Positions 33,346-41,865 of a stretch of 64,000 bases of DNA are shown here, piece after piece. Origin of the DNA: Actinokineospora diospyrosa (GTDB taxonomy: Bacteria; Actinomycetota; Actinomycetes; Mycobacteriales; Pseudonocardiaceae). The first letter of the stretch is position 1. Each line of letters opens with the position of its first letter. A model generated the notes under the pieces. It ran no database searches and was not told the DNA's origin. It saw nothing but the letters and a program-made list of their open reading frames with translations. The stretch lies in the NCBI RefSeq assembly GCF_024171925.1, contig NZ_JAMTCO010000017.1, positions 1-64,000 of the forward strand, written 5' to 3'. A program made the position numbers and the translations under genes.

Positions 33346-34174
33346 TGTGGTCTTGCGCCGAGAAGTGGGGTTCGCCCTGCGCCGCCCCGGGTTGGTGCTG
33401 TCGGTCGCGGTGGTGGTGTTCGTGCTCTTGTGCGCGGTCGCACCTGAGCTGTTCACCGCCCAAGACCCGATCGCGGGCGTACCGGCCGAGCGGTTGCAGG
33501 GTCCGTCCGCGGCGCACCTGTTCGGCACCGATGAGACCGGCCGGGACGTGTTCGCCCGTGTCGTGCACGGCGCCGCGCTGTCGCTGCGGGCCACGACGCT
33601 GGCGGTGTTGGTGTCGCTGGTCGCGGGCGCCGCGCTCGGCCTGCTCGCGGCGGGCCGCGGCGGATGGGTGGACTCGCTGGTGATGCGCGTGGTCGACGTG
33701 CTGCAGGCGGTTCCCTCGATCCTGCTGTCGCTGGCGCTGGTGACCGCGCTCGGGTTCGGCACGACGAATGTGGCGATCGCGGTCGGGATCGCGAACCTGG
33801 CGACCTTCGCCCGGCTGATGCGCGCCGAGGTGCTGCGCGTGCGCTCGGGGGTGTACGTGGAGGCGGCGCGGGCGGCGGGCGTGCGGTGGAGCGGCGTGCT
33901 GCTGCGCCACATCCTGCCCAACTCGATCGGCCCGGTGCTGGTGCTGGCGACGCTGACCTTCGGCACGACGGTGTTGGAGGTGTCGGCGCTGAGCTTCCTC
34001 GGCTACGGCGCCACCCCGCCCACCCCCGAGTGGGGTTCGCTGGTGGCCGGTGGGCGCAGCTTCCTGGCCACCGCGTGGTGGATGACGACCTTCCCGGGGT
34101 TGACGGTCGCGGCGGTGGTGCTGGCGACGAACCGGATCTCCCGGGCGCTCGACGGTGAACGGAGTCAGCTGTGA
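33338..34174 (+). CDS. ABC transporter permease, DppC-like
   Basis: The 278-residue membrane protein has the DppC signature HLFGTDETGRDVFARVVHGA, and an EAA loop (YVEAARAAGVRWSGVLLRHILPN), with GATPPTPEWGSLV near its C-terminus. It pairs with the DppB-like subunit. GTG 33338 overlaps the upstream stop by eight bases, and its own end overlaps the ATPase start by four. Confidence 0.93.
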   Translation: MSSVVLRREVGFALRRPGLVLSVAVVVFVLLCAVAPELFTAQDPIAGVPAERLQGPSAAHLFGTDETGRDVFARVVHGAALSLRATTLAVLVSLVAGAALGLLAAGRGGWVDSLVMRVVDVLQAVPSILLSLALVTALGFGTTNVAIAVGIANLATFARLMRAEVLRVRSGVYVEAARAAGVRWSGVLLRHILPNSIGPVLVLATLTFGTTVLEVSALSFLGYGATPPTPEWGSLVAGGRSFLATAWWMTTFPGLTVAAVVLATNRISRALDGERSQL

Positions 34175-35775
34175 CCGCCCTGCTGGAGATCCGCGACTTG
34201 ACGGTGTCGTACCACACCAAGACGGGTGTTGTGCCTGCCGTGCGCGGGGCGAACATAACGGTGGCCGCAGGCGAGATCGTCGCCGTGGTCGGCGAGTCCG
34301 GGTCGGGTAAGAGCACCACGGCGCACGCTGCGATCGGGCTGCTGCCGCGCGGTGGTCGTGTGGAGGCAGGCTCGATCACCTTCGCGGGCCGTGAGCTGAC
34401 AGGGCTATCGGACCGGCAGTGGCAACAGGTGCGGGGCACCGACATCGCGTTGGTACCGCAAGACCCGACGGTGTCGCTGGACCCGGTGCGCAGGGTGGGC
34501 GACCAGGTCGCCGAGGTCCTGCTGGTGCACCGGTTGGCCACACGGCGCGCGGCGGCTGCCGAGGCGGTGGAGCTGCTGCGGCGGGCGGGGATCACGGAGG
34601 CGGAGCGGCGGGCCAAGCAGTACCCGCACGAGCTGTCCGGTGGGCTGCGGCAACGGGTGCTGATCGCCATCGCGCTCGCCGGGCGGCCGCGGCTGATCAT
34701 CGCCGACGAGCCGACCAGCGCACTGGACGTGACCGTGCAGCGGGAGATCCTCGACCACCTCGAGGGGCTGGCGGCGGAGTCCGGGACCGCGGTGCTGCTG
34801 ATCACGCACGACCTGGGTGTGGCGGCCGACCGCGCGGCCCGGATCGTGGTGATGTCGCGGGGTGAGGTGGTCGAAACCGGGCCCGCTCGGGAACTGCTTG
34901 CCACGCCCGAGCACGCCTACACTCGCGAACTCTTGGCCGCGGCGCCGAGTCTGGCGCGCGAACCGCTGCGCCCCAGGAGGGACGCGGGTCCCGAGGTACT
35001 GCTAACTGTCAGCGGTATCGCTAAGTCGTTCGATGGGCGCACCCGCGTCGTTGACGACGTTTCGTTCAGCCTGACTCGCGGGCGCACTTTGGCGTTGGTA
35101 GGGGAATCTGGATCCGGCAAGACAACCACCGCACGGATGGTCGTAGGTCTAGAGACCCCCACTGCGGGCACGGTGACGTTCGACGGCAACGACATCACTC
35201 GCCTCGGCAGGGAAGAACTACGCCGTTTGCGCCGCCGGTTCCAACTCGTCTACCAGAACCCTTACGCGTCACTGAACCCGCGATTCACCATCGAGGACGT
35301 CGTCACCGAGCCCTTGCGCGCGTTCGATGTCGGCACCAAGGCGGAGCGCCATACGCGGGCCGCTGAGCTGCTCGACCAGGTAGCCCTACCTTCGACGATG
35401 CTCGCCCGCAAGCCCGCGGAGCTGTCCGGCGGACAACGCCAGCGCGCGGCGATCGCCCGTGCCCTCGCGCTGAACCCCGACCTGCTCGTCTGCGATGAGC
35501 CGGTGTCGGCGCTGGACGTGTCGGTCCAGGCGCAGATCCTGCGTCTGCTCGTGCGCCTGCAAGAGGAGTTGGGGCTGGCGTACCTGTTCATCACGCACGA
35601 CTTGGCGGTGGTCCGGGAGATCGCCGATCACATCGCGGTCATGCGCGGCGGGCGGGTCGTGGAGCACGGGCCCGCGGACGCGGTACTGGGTAGCCCCACC
35701 GAGGAGTACACGCGCGAACTGCTGGCGGCGATCCCGGGGCAGGTGTCGGCGAGCCCACCTCCGGTCACGGCGTAA
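34171..35775 (+). CDS. Dipeptide/oligopeptide ABC transporter ATPase, fused double cassette (DppD-DppF)
   Basis: The 534-residue protein has two complete ATP-binding cassettes. The first has Walker A GESGSGKSTT, signature LSGGLRQRV and Walker B LIIADEPTSALD; the second, from about residue 270, has GESGSGKTTT, LSGGQRQRA and LLVCDEPVSALD. Fusion replaces the usual separate D and F subunits. The gene is coupled to the upstream permease. A stretch around 34,950-35,450, at the start of the second cassette, uses noticeably more A/T-ending codons than the rest. Confidence 0.95.
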   Translation: MTALLEIRDLTVSYHTKTGVVPAVRGANITVAAGEIVAVVGESGSGKSTTAHAAIGLLPRGGRVEAGSITFAGRELTGLSDRQWQQVRGTDIALVPQDPTVSLDPVRRVGDQVAEVLLVHRLATRRAAAAEAVELLRRAGITEAERRAKQYPHELSGGLRQRVLIAIALAGRPRLIIADEPTSALDVTVQREILDHLEGLAAESGTAVLLITHDLGVAADRAARIVVMSRGEVVETGPARELLATPEHAYTRELLAAAPSLAREPLRPRRDAGPEVLLTVSGIAKSFDGRTRVVDDVSFSLTRGRTLALVGESGSGKTTTARMVVGLETPTAGTVTFDGNDITRLGREELRRLRRRFQLVYQNPYASLNPRFTIEDVVTEPLRAFDVGTKAERHTRAAELLDQVALPSTMLARKPAELSGGQRQRAAIARALALNPDLLVCDEPVSALDVSVQAQILRLLVRLQEELGLAYLFITHDLAVVREIADHIAVMRGGRVVEHGPADAVLGSPTEEYTRELLAAIPGQVSASPPPVTA

Positions 35776-35842
35776 CGGGCGGGCCCCGCGCGGCGACTGC
35801 AAGTGATGATCGACATCCGTCGGTCGGGCCGGGGGAGGCGCG

Positions 35843-37090
35843 GTGGCGGCCTGGGCGTGGTGGGGCAGGCGGTTCGAGCGGACCGAGCGGCGGCTGGTGG
35901 TGATCGCCGCCGCGCTGGGTGGCGCGATCGTGCTGCTCGGCTTCCTCGGGCAGGCCGCGTTGCGCGAGCGGGACGGGCGGTTGGACGACGCCGTCAATCG
36001 CCGGGGTGCGCTGACTGCGGCGGCGTTGGACGTCTATAGGGCGTTGGCCGACGCAGACGCGACCTCGCTCAACGCCGTTGTCGTGGAAGCGCGCAAGGCC
36101 TCCGATGAACGGACGCGGTTTCGAAAGGATCTGTTCGACGTCGCGGACGCGTTGCGGACCGCGGCATCCCTCGCGCCGGAGGGACAATCAGCCGAGCACG
36201 TGCGGACGCTGACGGACTACTTGCCCGAATACTCCCGTCTTGTCGAGGCCGGTTGGGCGAACAGCGTGCTTAGCCAACCGGTAGGCACTTCCTACCTCTC
36301 GCAGGCTTCTTTCCTGGTGCGGATGACCATGCTGCCCAAGGCGGAGGAGCTGCATAAGGAGCAAGCCGGTGCGCTGTCCGACACCCAGCGGAGGGCCGGG
36401 AAGCAACCTTGGGAGATGTTCATCTTCGGTGGCGTCACCCTCGCCTTATTGGTGGCGTCCCAGCTCTACGTGTCCCGTCTTACCCGTAGGCGGTTCAACC
36501 GCGGCTTGGTGATGGCAACGGCGTTGATCCTGGGCTCGCTGATCACCGTCGGGGTCACCGTCGGCATCGCCGGTGGGCATGCCGACGACAGCGTGCACGA
36601 GTTCGACGAGGTCGTCGCCCCGCTGGCCACAGCGCGCAACCTGGGCCGCAACGCCGACGGCAGCGAGGTGCGGATCCTGGTGTTCCCCAAGGTCGGTGAC
36701 GTGGGCGAGCTGCGTGACACGCTCACCGCCATCGAGGAGGAGGTCGCCGCGGGGCGAGCGGGTGGTGCGGACCCGACCCGGATCGACCGGGTGGCGACCG
36801 CGCTGCGGGCGTGGCAGACCACGGTGACCTCGCTGAACGCGACCAATCCGCCGCTGCCCTACCAAGTGGCGTCCGGGCTGGTCATCGGCACCGTCGAGGC
36901 CGCGCACGCCCAAGAGTTCGACGAGGCGCTGAGCGACACGATCAGCTGGCACCTCGACCACGCCGCGGATTCCACCGTCGCGGCCAAGGAAGCACTGTCA
37001 GGCGTGGACGTCATCACGGGCTTAGCGGTGTTCTTAGCCTTGCTGGCGGCCGGGTGGGGCATGTGGGAGAGAATCCGGGAGTACTACTGA
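35843..37090 (+). CDS. glnX: GlnX-like transmembrane sensor component
   Basis: The 415-residue protein has an N-terminal transmembrane helix (LVVIAAALGGAIVLLGFLG), a helical extracytoplasmic stretch, two central helices (MFIFGGVTLALLVASQLYV and LVMATALILGSLITVGVTV), a second helical stretch and a C-terminal helix (VITGLAVFLALLAAGWG). This four-helix layout, directly followed by a GlnH-type lipoprotein, matches GlnX of mycobacteria and corynebacteria. There GlnX relays amino-acid availability sensed by GlnH to the kinase PknG. Here no pknG follows. GTG 35843 has GGGGGAGG upstream. Confidence 0.82.
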   Translation: MAAWAWWGRRFERTERRLVVIAAALGGAIVLLGFLGQAALRERDGRLDDAVNRRGALTAAALDVYRALADADATSLNAVVVEARKASDERTRFRKDLFDVADALRTAASLAPEGQSAEHVRTLTDYLPEYSRLVEAGWANSVLSQPVGTSYLSQASFLVRMTMLPKAEELHKEQAGALSDTQRRAGKQPWEMFIFGGVTLALLVASQLYVSRLTRRRFNRGLVMATALILGSLITVGVTVGIAGGHADDSVHEFDEVVAPLATARNLGRNADGSEVRILVFPKVGDVGELRDTLTAIEEEVAAGRAGGADPTRIDRVATALRAWQTTVTSLNATNPPLPYQVASGLVIGTVEAAHAQEFDEALSDTISWHLDHAADSTVAAKEALSGVDVITGLAVFLALLAAGWGMWERIREYY

Positions 37091-38136
37091 TGCGCGTCCT
37101 CTTAGCCGTCATGGCCATGATGTTGGTGCTCAGCGGTTGCACCGCGCCGGAGCCGGTAGCGCGACCGAACCGCACACCCCCCACGGTCGAGCCACTCGAC
37201 TTCGTCGCCGACCCCAAGCCGTCACCGCCGGTCGAGCAGTGCCCTGATCCCGGTAGGAGCCTCAACCCCGCGGGCCTCGCGCGCATACAGACGCCGACGG
37301 TGAACCGCATCCGCAACGACGACAAGCGGCTCGTGGTGGGCGTGAGCCAGACGGCCCCGCTGTTCAGCCGTCGCGATCTGACAACGGGAAAGGCCACCGG
37401 TTACGAGGTGGACATAGTGCGGCGGCTAGCGCAGGAGCTGTTCGGCGAACCTATCGACACCAACGACCCCCGCCTGCGACTGGTGTCCCTCCCGACGGGT
37501 GGCCGCCTCAACGCGCTGGACACCGCGAAGAACCGCGCTGCCCGCGAAGCGACGCCCAAGCTCAAGGACATCCCGGTCGTCGACATGGTGATCGCGGACG
37601 TGAGCATCACCTGCGCCCGCGTGCAGACCTACGGGCTGCGCTACTCGGCGCCGTACCTGACCACGAACACCGGCCTGATGGTCCGCCAAGGCGACCACGA
37701 CGTGCACTCCCCCGAAGACCTCGGCGGCCGCAAGGTCTGCTCCGGCTCGGGCACCACCAACAGCGACGAGATGATCGAGATCCGCGACCGGCAACGCGCG
37801 GAGCAGAAGACCCCCGTCATCCCGGTCTCGGTGAACGACACCAGCGAGTGCCTGATGCTGCTGCAGCGCGGCCAGGTCGACGCGATCTACACCGACGTGC
37901 TCATCCTGGCGGGCTTCCTCCTGCAGGACCCCACCACCGTCTTGCTCCCCTACCGCGACCCGGGCGCCGGTGAGGCGGGCATCGCCATCAGCGACGAGGA
38001 CACCGACCTGGTCCGGTTCGTCAACGGCGTCTTAGACAAGATGCGCGCAGACGGCAGCCTCCAGGCGTCTTACGACAAGTGGTTCAAAACCGTCGACACC
38101 CGTCGCCCCATCCCCCCTTCCCGCTACGTCGACTAG
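37090..38136 (+). CDS. glnH: GlnH-like aspartate/glutamate-sensing lipoprotein
   Basis: The 348-residue protein has a lipobox (LVLSGC, Cys about residue 17), a Pro-rich linker, and an amino-acid-binding SBP_bac_3 domain: LVVGVSQTAPLFSRRD, TGYEVDIVRRLAQELFG, then TYGLRYSAPYLTTNTGLMV, and YDKWFKTV at the end. In mycobacteria GlnH binds Asp/Glu and signals through GlnX and PknG to control 2-oxoglutarate metabolism. Its ATG overlaps the glnX stop as TGATG. No amino-acid ABC permease is adjacent, consistent with sensing rather than transport. Confidence 0.87.
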   Translation: MRVLLAVMAMMLVLSGCTAPEPVARPNRTPPTVEPLDFVADPKPSPPVEQCPDPGRSLNPAGLARIQTPTVNRIRNDDKRLVVGVSQTAPLFSRRDLTTGKATGYEVDIVRRLAQELFGEPIDTNDPRLRLVSLPTGGRLNALDTAKNRAAREATPKLKDIPVVDMVIADVSITCARVQTYGLRYSAPYLTTNTGLMVRQGDHDVHSPEDLGGRKVCSGSGTTNSDEMIEIRDRQRAEQKTPVIPVSVNDTSECLMLLQRGQVDAIYTDVLILAGFLLQDPTTVLLPYRDPGAGEAGIAISDEDTDLVRFVNGVLDKMRADGSLQASYDKWFKTVDTRRPIPPSRYVD

Positions 38137-38156
38137 CGGCACTGTGTTGAGATGAT

Positions 38157-38906
38157 GTGACAGTGGCGCCTACCCAACTGACCGACATCACCTCTCTTCC
38201 GTCTGACGCGTTGGTGCGGTGGGGAGCCCAGGGTCTGCGTCCAGGTGTCCGTGCGTGGCGCGACGGCGACGCTGTGGTGGTGGCCTGCCCGGATCTCTCC
38301 CGTAGGCACCGACTGTTGGTTCACGGGACCGGCGGGCAGTTACTCGGGCTGGTACGGCATGCGCTAGCAGTCGTCGGGCAGGACTACCGGCCGCTAGGTG
38401 ACGACAAGACAGTCGCGGAAGTGGTGGCTGAGTTCGCCGAAATCGAACTGCTGGACAACTTCTGGTGGATGGACACGGTAGACCCAACTGGGGTCATTGG
38501 TACGGCGCGGTGGCTGACGGAAGACGCGACCGACGAGGTGCGCGGGTTGATCGATAGCGAGTACCCCGGTTCTTACGCCAAGCCGGGCGGGACCGGCGTG
38601 CGCCGCTGGGCGGGAGTCCGCGATGCGCACGGGGCGCTTGTCGCGGTGGCGGCCGACGCGTGGTCGGCGCCGGAAGTCGGATTCCTCGCCGGGGTGATCA
38701 CCGCACCCGCCGCGCGGGGCCGCGGTCACGCCGTCGCCGTGTGCGGGCTGGCCATCGACACCCTGGTCACCGAGACCGGCCGGGCCGCGCTCATGGTCGA
38801 CAGCTGGAACGACGCGGCGCGGACCCTGTACACGAAGCTCGGACTGGCCAGCCGACCCATCGCGGCCGCGGCGCACCGGTCGTTCCTGGATCAGCCGCTG
38901 CTCTAG
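38157..38906 (+). CDS. GNAT family N-acetyltransferase
   Basis: The 249-residue protein has an N-terminal domain of unknown role and a C-terminal GNAT fold with the acetyl-CoA loop VITAPAARGRGHAVAVCG and the family ending MVDSWNDAARTLYTKLGL. The substrate is unknown. GTG 38157 lies 20 bases after the glnH stop, so it may be in the same transcript, occupying the place where pknG is found in other genera. GTG 38163 is an alternative start. Confidence 0.85.
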   Translation: MTVAPTQLTDITSLPSDALVRWGAQGLRPGVRAWRDGDAVVVACPDLSRRHRLLVHGTGGQLLGLVRHALAVVGQDYRPLGDDKTVAEVVAEFAEIELLDNFWWMDTVDPTGVIGTARWLTEDATDEVRGLIDSEYPGSYAKPGGTGVRRWAGVRDAHGALVAVAADAWSAPEVGFLAGVITAPAARGRGHAVAVCGLAIDTLVTETGRAALMVDSWNDAARTLYTKLGLASRPIAAAAHRSFLDQPLL

Positions 38907-39117
38907 GCGCTGCTCTGGGTGCTGCTCTAGGTGCCTCTTCTAGGTGCTGCGCTAAAGCCGCGCTTGGGGGCGGTTGGCGGGGCATGCTCGCGTTAGGTGC
39001 TTGGGGTGGGGGTGCTTGATGGGGCGGGTTTCCGTGTGTTCGTGCTGGGGTTGCTAGTGCGGTGGGCTCGATGGGGCGGGTATCCGTGTGGCCGCAGGGG
39101 GTTGGTAGTGCGGTTGG
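38907..39117. repeat. Repeat-rich spacer with ~52-bp tandem units
   Basis: The first part repeats GCTGCTCTAGGTGC-like words from the end of the GNAT gene. From about 39016 a unit of about 52-53 bases begins GATGGGGCGGGTWTCCGTGTG and ends GTGCGGTKGGCTC; it occurs at 39016 and 39069 and is followed by the palindromic element's GATGGGGCG arm at 39121. The element's end therefore looks like another unit of the same array. No gene is evident. Confidence 0.6.
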
Positions 39118-39260
39118 CTCGATGGGGCGAACTTGTTTTGCGCGGGGCCCCTACAACACCCGTGGCAGGACCGCACAGCAGGGGCCGAAAAGACTGGCCC
39201 TGCCGCGAGGAAACGCTACGGGTGTTGTCCCCCCACGCAAAACAAGTCCGCCCCATCAAG
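39118..39260. repeat. 143-bp palindromic intergenic element (copy C, complete)
   Basis: Arms at 39121-39142 and 39236-39257 are inverted repeats with one mismatch (GATGGGGCGAACTTGTTTTG and the reverse of CAAAACAAGTCCGCCCCATC). The interior keeps the GGGGCC, GGCCCTGCCGCG and CGCTACGGGTGTTGTC words of copy B, although some bases differ. High conservation of both arms and interior suggests a recently mobile or functionally constrained element. Confidence 0.8.
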
Positions 39261-39289
39261 CAGTGGCAGAAGGTGGGGTTGGTGGGGGG

Positions 39290-39352
39290 TGAGGGGTGAG
39301 GGGTGAGGGGTGAGGGGTGAGGGGTGAGGGGTGAGGGGTGAGGGGTGAGGGC
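39290..39352. repeat. Heptamer microsatellite (TGAGGGG) with nine units
   Basis: Eight perfect TGAGGGG units in a row are followed by one TGAGGGC. The G-runs are regularly spaced, so one strand could fold as a G-quadruplex. G-rich imperfect copies continue to about 39,410. It lies downstream of the epimerase/dehydratase stop on the minus strand. Confidence 0.9.
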
Positions 39353-39432
39353 AGGGGTGATGAGGGTGGGGCGAGGGGTGGAAGTGGGGTGAGGGGTGGG
39401 CAGGGGCCAAGCGGCTCTTGGTAGTCCGATGT

Positions 39433-40467
39433 CTAGTGGCCGGCGGCGACTAGGCCTAGGCGCAGGAGGCTTTCGGCGGTGGCGATGATGACGTCCTCGT
39501 TGGGGCGGGGGTGCCAGCCGAGGAGTCGGGTCGCTTTCTCGTGCGAGACGCGGCGGTGGCGGCCTAGCAGCGGGACGATCGGCCGCAGCGAGCGGTGCAT
39601 GAGGGCGGATACCCGCACCAGCCAGTTGGCCAGGACCTTGGTCGGCACCCGCGCCGCGGCCGGGCCCAGGTGTTCGCGCAGGATCTCGGCCATCTCCGGC
39701 ATGGTCACGTAGTCCCCCGCCGCGGCGATGAACCGCTGCCCGGCGGCCGCCGGGTCGACCATGGCGCGCACGTGCAGGTCCGCCACGTCGCGGACGTCGA
39801 CGAGTGAGGTGGACAGGCGGGGTACCCCGGGCAGCTCACCGTCGAGCAGCCTGCGGACCAGGTCGACCGACCCGGCGTAGTCGGGACCCAGGACCGGCCC
39901 GAAGATCCCGACCGGGTTCACCACCGCCAACTCCACCGCCGACCCCTCGGCGAACTCCCAGGCGGCGCGCTCGGCCAGGGTCTTGGACCTGACGTAGGGG
40001 GTGATCCCGGGGCCGTCGAGGTTGGTCCAGGTCTCCTCGGTGAACACCCGCTCGGTCTGCGGGTGCCCGTAGCCGACGGCGGCGAAGGAGGAGGTCATCA
40101 CCACCCGCCGCACCCCGGCGTCGCGGGCGGCCCGCAGCACGCGCAGCGCCCCGTCCCGCGCGGGCGCGACGAGGGCGTCCTCGGCCTTGGGCGTGGCGAG
40201 TGGGAAGGGCGAGGCCACGTGCAGCACGTAGGAGCACCCTGTGACGGCCTCACCCCACCCGGCGTCCCCCGTCAGGTCGGCCGCGACGAACGACAGGGCG
40301 CTGTGCGGGTCGACGCCGCCGACCCGCACCATCTCGCGCACGTCGGCCACCCGGTCCAGCGACCGCACCGAGGCGCGCACCCGGTAGCCGTCGGCGAGCA
40401 GCCGCACCACCGCGTGCGCGCCGAGGAACCCGGACCCGCCGGTCACCAGCACGAGTTCACCAGCCAC
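39433..40467 (-). CDS. NAD-dependent epimerase/dehydratase, dihydroflavonol-4-reductase-like extended SDR
   Basis: The protein of about 344 residues has the extended-SDR cofactor motif LVLVTGGSGFLGAHAVVRLL, LHVASPFPLATPKAEDALVAPA, VVMTSSFAAVGYG with its catalytic Ser, and the Tyr-x3-Lys (YVRSK) of TPYVRSKTLAERAAW. It is like actinobacterial aldehyde or ketone reductases of the DFR group. GTG 40467 starts just before the cofactor motif and has a GGTGGG site upstream. No obvious pathway partner is adjacent. Confidence 0.88.
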   Translation of the reverse strand: MAGELVLVTGGSGFLGAHAVVRLLADGYRVRASVRSLDRVADVREMVRVGGVDPHSALSFVAADLTGDAGWGEAVTGCSYVLHVASPFPLATPKAEDALVAPARDGALRVLRAARDAGVRRVVMTSSFAAVGYGHPQTERVFTEETWTNLDGPGITPYVRSKTLAERAAWEFAEGSAVELAVVNPVGIFGPVLGPDYAGSVDLVRRLLDGELPGVPRLSTSLVDVRDVADLHVRAMVDPAAAGQRFIAAAGDYVTMPEMAEILREHLGPAAARVPTKVLANWLVRVSALMHRSLRPIVPLLGRHRRVSHEKATRLLGWHPRPNEDVIIATAESLLRLGLVAAGH

Positions 40468-40541
40468 GACACCCACCGCCCCGTTCGCTCGATCCCCGAC
40501 CACCCTCGCACCATCGGCCGGTGATCGCCGCGAAACCCGGG

Positions 40542-40931
40542 TCAGGCCGCGACCGGCACCCTGGTCCGCGCCAACACGTACGCGCAGGCCAGCCCGAGGA
40601 CGATCTCGGCGGCCATGGCCCCCAGCAGAGAACCCGGCGGGACACCGTCGACCGCGACGCCGAGGGCGCGGCCCGCGCCGAACGCGAGGTAGAAGCCGGT
40701 GCCGAGCAGCGCCGAGAGCCTGCTCAGCCCCGGTCGGAACACGCCTGCGGTGATCACGCCCCCGATGCCGAGGATGGCGGCGCCCACGGCCCTGATCTCG
40801 CCGAGCGCCCCCGGGTCGTGAACCGCGGGCAGCCCACTGGCCTCGTGGAAGGCGGCCGGGGCGAGCAGTTGCGCGGCACCGATCGCGACGGCGACCAGGC
40901 CCGCGAGGCCGAGGATGATCCGGTTCGCCAT
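40542..40931 (-). CDS. DUF4345-like small membrane protein
   Basis: The 129-residue protein has four predicted hydrophobic helices and the pattern AAAFHEASGLPAVHDPGALGEIRAVGAA, resembling DUF4345 proteins. Function is unknown. ATG 40931 is one base before the NmrA gene's stop region, so the two are probably co-transcribed and under control of the AraC-family gene upstream. Confidence 0.75.
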   Translation of the reverse strand: MANRIILGLAGLVAVAIGAAQLLAPAAFHEASGLPAVHDPGALGEIRAVGAAILGIGGVITAGVFRPGLSRLSALLGTGFYLAFGAGRALGVAVDGVPPGSLLGAMAAEIVLGLACAYVLARTRVPVAA

Positions 40932-40932
40932 C

Positions 40933-41730
40933 TCAGGCCCCGAACGCGGACGCGCAGAAGTCGGCGAAGTCGCGCGGTTCGCGGCCGAGCGCCTCGCGCA
41001 CCCCGGTGGTCACCGAGGCGTTGCGGCCGTCGAAGACCTCCGCGCACAGGGCGGTGACGATCTCGGCATAAGCCGGGCCGGCCGCCTCGACCAGCGCGGC
41101 GTGGAACTCCTCCAGGGTCACCGGCACGTAGGCGACCTGGCGGCCGGACGCGGCGCTGATCTCGGCGGCGGCCTCGGCGAAGGTGAGCAGCCGGGGCCCG
41201 GTCACGTCGTAGACCTTGCCGGTGTGCCCGTCCTGGGTGAGGGCGGCGACCACGACGTCGGCGATGTCGTCGGCGTCGATCAGCGGCTCGGCGATGTCCC
41301 CGGCGGGCAGCGCGAACGCGCCGTCGAGCACGGAGTCGCGCAGCGCGCCCTCGCTGAAGTTCTGCGCGAACCAGCTCGCCCTGACCACCGTGACGTCCAA
41401 TGTGGACTCAAGGACGATCTTCTCGCACACGCCTGCGTTGTGCTCGCCGCGCCCGGACAGCAGGACCAGGCGCCGAACGCCCGCCCCGGTGGCCAGGGTG
41501 ACGAACCGCTCGATGGCGGCGGGCGCGCTGCTCGCGGCCAGGTCGGGGGCGTAGGTGAGGTAGACGGACTCGGCGCCGGTGAGCGCGCCTGCCCAGGTGT
41601 CGGGGTCGGACCAGTCGAACCTGGGGGTGGTGCCGCGCGACACGCCGGTCGCCTCGACGCCGAGGCGCTCCAGGCCGCGCAGCACGCGAACGCCGGTCTT
41701 GCCGGTGGATCCGATGACGAGAATGGACAC
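40933..41730 (-). CDS. NmrA-like NAD(P)-binding oxidoreductase
   Basis: The 265-residue protein has the atypical-SDR cofactor motif ILVIGSTGKTGVRVLRGL and RRLVLLSGRGEHNAGVCEKIV, then VVRASWFAQNFSEGALRD, typical of NmrA/YtfG (quinone oxidoreductase 2-like) proteins. It probably reduces quinones or senses NADP redox state. GTG 41730 is chosen because the longer frame upstream runs antisense through the AraC gene. It is divergent from that regulator with a perfect palindrome between. Confidence 0.88.
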   Translation of the reverse strand: MSILVIGSTGKTGVRVLRGLERLGVEATGVSRGTTPRFDWSDPDTWAGALTGAESVYLTYAPDLAASSAPAAIERFVTLATGAGVRRLVLLSGRGEHNAGVCEKIVLESTLDVTVVRASWFAQNFSEGALRDSVLDGAFALPAGDIAEPLIDADDIADVVVAALTQDGHTGKVYDVTGPRLLTFAEAAAEISAASGRQVAYVPVTLEEFHAALVEAAGPAYAEIVTALCAEVFDGRNASVTTGVREALGREPRDFADFCASAFGA

Positions 41731-41823
41731 GGTCACTCCTCGGGTAGGCGCACAGTTGGTGATGGCGTCCAGTCTGTTGGCAGATCTCTGGACGCTCAAT
41801 GACCTCAAGTCCGGCCTTCTATG

Positions 41824-41852
41824 CCGATCGTCCACGGATGCTGGACGATCGG
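41824..41852. promoter_or_regulatory. Perfect 11-bp inverted repeat between NmrA-like and AraC-family genes
   Basis: CCGATCGTCCA (41824-41834) and TGGACGATCGG (41842-41852) pair perfectly around a seven-base spacer. The site ends 13 bases before the AraC gene ATG, so binding there would affect the regulator's own transcription or translation as well as the divergent NmrA operon. Confidence 0.75.
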
Positions 41853-41865
41853 TTAGAGTAGCCGC

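Noticed and set aside
39290-39352. Possible CRISPR-like array
   Set aside because: Units are seven bases with no spacers and no cas genes are nearby; it is a microsatellite.
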